A stretch of DNA of 14,382 nt from CAITWF01 sp038231575. Lineage in GTDB: Bacteria > Verrucomicrobiota > Verrucomicrobiia > Opitutales > Opitutaceae. The notes under the pieces are model-generated. The model had not been told where the DNA came from. It saw only the letters and a program-made list of their open reading frames with translations, and did no database searches. The position numbers and the translations under genes are program-made. Location: positions 1 through 14,382 of the forward strand of contig JBBRLB010000142.1 in the NCBI GenBank assembly GCA_038231575.1. The letters are read 5' to 3'. Shown here piece by piece: positions 14,053 through 14,382 of this stretch (positions are counted from its first letter, which is position 1; every line of letters starts with the position of its first letter).

Positions 14053-14382
14053 TTAGCCTTTCGCTTCGAGGATGTAGCCTTCTTCGCCGTGGTCGGAGAG
14101 GTCCAAACCCTCTTGTTCGGCCTCGACCGTGGGACGCAGGCCGATGACGGCCTTGACGATGTAGGCGATGACGACGGTGCCGACGACCGCGAGGACGAGC
14201 GTCAGGCCGATGGCCTTGACCTGCTCGATGACGAGCTTCTGGGTCGGCGAGTCGGTGACGTAGTCCTTGAGGTTGGCGGCGAGGTTGCCGTTGGCGCTGT
14301 TGCGGGCGAGGACGCCCGTGAGGAAGGCGCCCATCGTGCCGCCGACGGCGTGCACGCCGAAGGTGTCGAGCGCGTCGTCGTA
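14053..14382 (-). CDS. amt: Ammonium transporter Amt, C-terminal fragment
   Basis: The last 109 residues of an Amt/AmtB-type channel; the gene continues beyond base 14382. The visible part starts YDDALDTFGVHAVGG, where the histidine corresponds to the second of the pore twin histidines, and the D-D-x-L-D-x-F-G-V-H pattern is the family signature. Two membrane segments are evident: the one around GGTMGAFLTGVLA, and the last helix, IGLTLVLAVVGTVVIAYIV. A cytoplasmic tail follows (EQEGLDLSDHGEEGYILEAKG), as expected for the region that binds P-II. Amt trimers conduct ammonium into the cell and are gated by GlnK. The open frame that begins at 14355 starts inside the protein and is not a real start. 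The P-II gene is 5 bases downstream, forming one operon. Confidence 0.95.
   Translation of the reverse strand, partial: YDDALDTFGVHAVGGTMGAFLTGVLARNSANGNLAANLKDYVTDSPTQKLVIEQVKAIGLTLVLAVVGTVVIAYIVKAVIGLRPTVEAEQEGLDLSDHGEEGYILEAKG

Overview
The window is high-GC bacterial chromosome and holds mostly ordinary chromosomal genes. There is no tRNA, rRNA, CRISPR array, transposase or phage gene. The gene mix points to the Verrucomicrobia, most likely an Opitutaceae-type organism: an ExeA/GspB-like pair, a eukaryote-type UDP-sugar pyrophosphorylase next to a PGM2-like mutase, a GMC oxidoreductase with a Tat-borne small subunit, a heparinase II/III-type lyase, and an Amt/P-II pair. The lineage is inferred from family distribution and composition, not from a marker gene.

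Layout. 1-52 (-): first codons of a hotdog-fold acyl-CoA thioesterase, cut by the window edge. 55-128: a strong imperfect palindrome in the divergent gap. 154-1911 (+): bacterial PolX (polymerase X plus PHP exonuclease). 2067-3488 (+): polyprenyl-phosphate sugar phosphotransferase for exopolysaccharide synthesis. 3489-3620: convergent gap with a hairpin and a run of 13 G. 3621-5235 (-): two genes, an ExeA-type AAA ATPase and then a GspB-like single-pass membrane protein. 5360-9038 (+): a tight three-gene unit of an FtsB/DivIC-like division protein, a UAP1-like UDP-sugar pyrophosphorylase and a phosphohexomutase. 9075-11341 (+): a GMC flavoprotein and its Tat-signal small subunit, overlapping by 4 bases. 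11342-11556: convergent gap with a probable terminator, an ~83-base imperfect palindrome and a smaller hairpin. 11557-13572 (-): secreted polysaccharide lyase. 13659-13687: clear intrinsic terminator for the next operon. 13709-14382 (-): P-II signalling protein, preceded by the C-terminal part of an ammonium transporter that runs off the window.

How the genes work together. The mutase and pyrophosphorylase should convert a hexose-6-phosphate to a hexose-1-phosphate and then to a UDP-sugar. Such UDP-sugars feed envelope and exopolysaccharide synthesis, which the sugar phosphotransferase would start on a lipid carrier. Placing an FtsB-like gene first in that unit links septum formation to UDP-sugar supply. 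The GMC pair and the lyase look like periplasmic carbohydrate oxidation and depolymerisation. Amt and P-II are an ammonium uptake and sensing module.

The most unusual non-coding signals are the two long imperfect palindromes (55-128 and 11405-11487), the G13 tract, and the near absence of Shine-Dalgarno sequences before the genes. I did not find a clearly new multi-gene system. The FtsB/UDP-sugar unit is the best candidate for undescribed biology.
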